Below the pieces are notes generated by a model that did not search any database, was not told the origin of the DNA, and was given only the letters and a program-made list of their open reading frames with translations. Below, one piece after another: positions 63,854 to 64,000 of a stretch of 64,000 nucleotides of DNA. Position 1 is the first letter of the stretch. Each line of letters opens with the position of its first letter. The position numbers and the translations under genes were made by a program. The stretch is from Bifidobacterium pullorum DSM 20433 (GTDB taxonomy: Bacteria > Actinomycetota > Actinomycetes > Actinomycetales > Bifidobacteriaceae), in the NCBI RefSeq assembly GCF_000771405.1, contig NZ_JDUI01000009.1, positions 1 to 64,000 on the forward strand, read 5' to 3'.

Positions 63854-64000
63854 ATGAATGAGGATGCGCTGAAGGCAGCACTGGCCGCGTGGGCCAATGG
63901 CGAGGATGGACACGATAGATCAGAGTCCGGTAATGGGACGGGGGCCGGCGAGCGGGCCAACTCGAGCGCCCGTAATGACTCAGGCATAGTTGGCCACTCG
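63854..64000 (+). CDS. Start of an unknown protein (truncated by window end)
   Basis: ATG 63854 follows AAGGAG by six nt and the frame is open to the window edge (49 codons). The beginning MNEDALKAALAAWANGEDG has a short acidic helix and is followed by a Gly/Ser/Asn/Asp-rich, probably disordered, stretch. No domain is recognisable in this part. A TACACT-like -10 lies near 63823. Confidence 0.7.
   Translation, partial: MNEDALKAALAAWANGEDGHDRSESGNGTGAGERANSSARNDSGIVGHS

Overview
The window looks like a chromosomal segment of a Bifidobacterium, or a very close relative within the high-GC Gram-positive Actinobacteria. This rests on uniformly high GC with GC-rich third codon positions, strong AGGAGG-type ribosome sites mixed with leaderless starts, bifidobacterial versions of xylA, fucO, galE, ettA, ftsH and the tilS-hpt-ftsH block, and an actinobacterial phoU / SenX3-like kinase / gpmA neighbourhood. 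No species is assigned. There is no prophage, no rRNA operon and no CRISPR array. The window ends inside a coding sequence.

Layout. 1-430: two short tandem-repeat arrays. 0.4-5.1 kb: minus-strand pentose/xylan block (MFS permease, GH43 glycosidase, xylose isomerase) with two GAAACTTTC boxes. 5.1-5.9 kb: long intergenic array of stem-loops. 5.9-13.6 kb: flavin oxidoreductase, AAA/DUF4143 ATPase, RarD-like permease, MetY-like enzyme, AlbA-type regulator. 13.7-18.7 kb: nitroreductase-MATE operon with a terminator in its leader, a DUF606 double transporter, a flavodoxin/serine-hydrolase pair. 18.9-22.3 kb: MarR/YczE pair, peptide deformylase, and an inserted-looking DUF3800 module between 57-bp direct repeats, the second of which is the 5' leader of ettA. 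22.3-31.9 kb: ettA, thioesterase, a decayed FolK-like gene, then ftsH-hpt-tilS-dacB on the minus strand. 31.9-37.2 kb: ABC exporter whose ribosome-site region is a ten-G run, a GT2 glycosyltransferase and an AI-2E-type permease. 37.5-43.2 kb: fucO, HD hydrolase, carboxymuconolactone-type protein, LysR, a broken cation-efflux gene, tRNA-Glu, trmB. 43.3-48.7 kb: galE, a repeat-containing membrane protein, duplicated tRNA-Asp/tRNA-Phe pairs, phosphatase, folA-thyA, OsmC. 48.9-52.9 kb: universal stress protein and three secreted cell-wall hydrolases. 53.2-58.1 kb: serC, a small membrane protein, a SenX3-like kinase lacking its histidine, phoU, a complex repeat region, gpmA. 58.1-64 kb: membrane protein, menA, lysS, tRNA-Pro, MFS exporter and the start of an unknown gene.

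How the parts fit. The first block would release and take up pentoses and feed xylose into the pentose part of the bifid shunt. galE and gpmA serve sugar metabolism. thyA and folA form the dTMP/tetrahydrofolate couple, while the folK-like gene has lost catalytic motifs and the folE/folP genes expected beside it are absent, which fits reliance on external folate. The phosphate-signalling locus keeps phoU and a degenerate sensor but shows no response regulator.

The most unusual material is non-coding: (1) a predicted structured RNA plus terminator directly upstream of a DUF3800 gene, inside a duplicated ettA leader; (2) several intergenic spacers filled with locus-specific tandem repeats of exact period (51, 52, 63, 33, 22 and 20 bp and about 10.5 bp), three of them arrays of hairpins; (3) at least ten genes whose -10 hexamer lies only 6-9 nt before the start codon, as expected for leaderless or nearly leaderless mRNAs.
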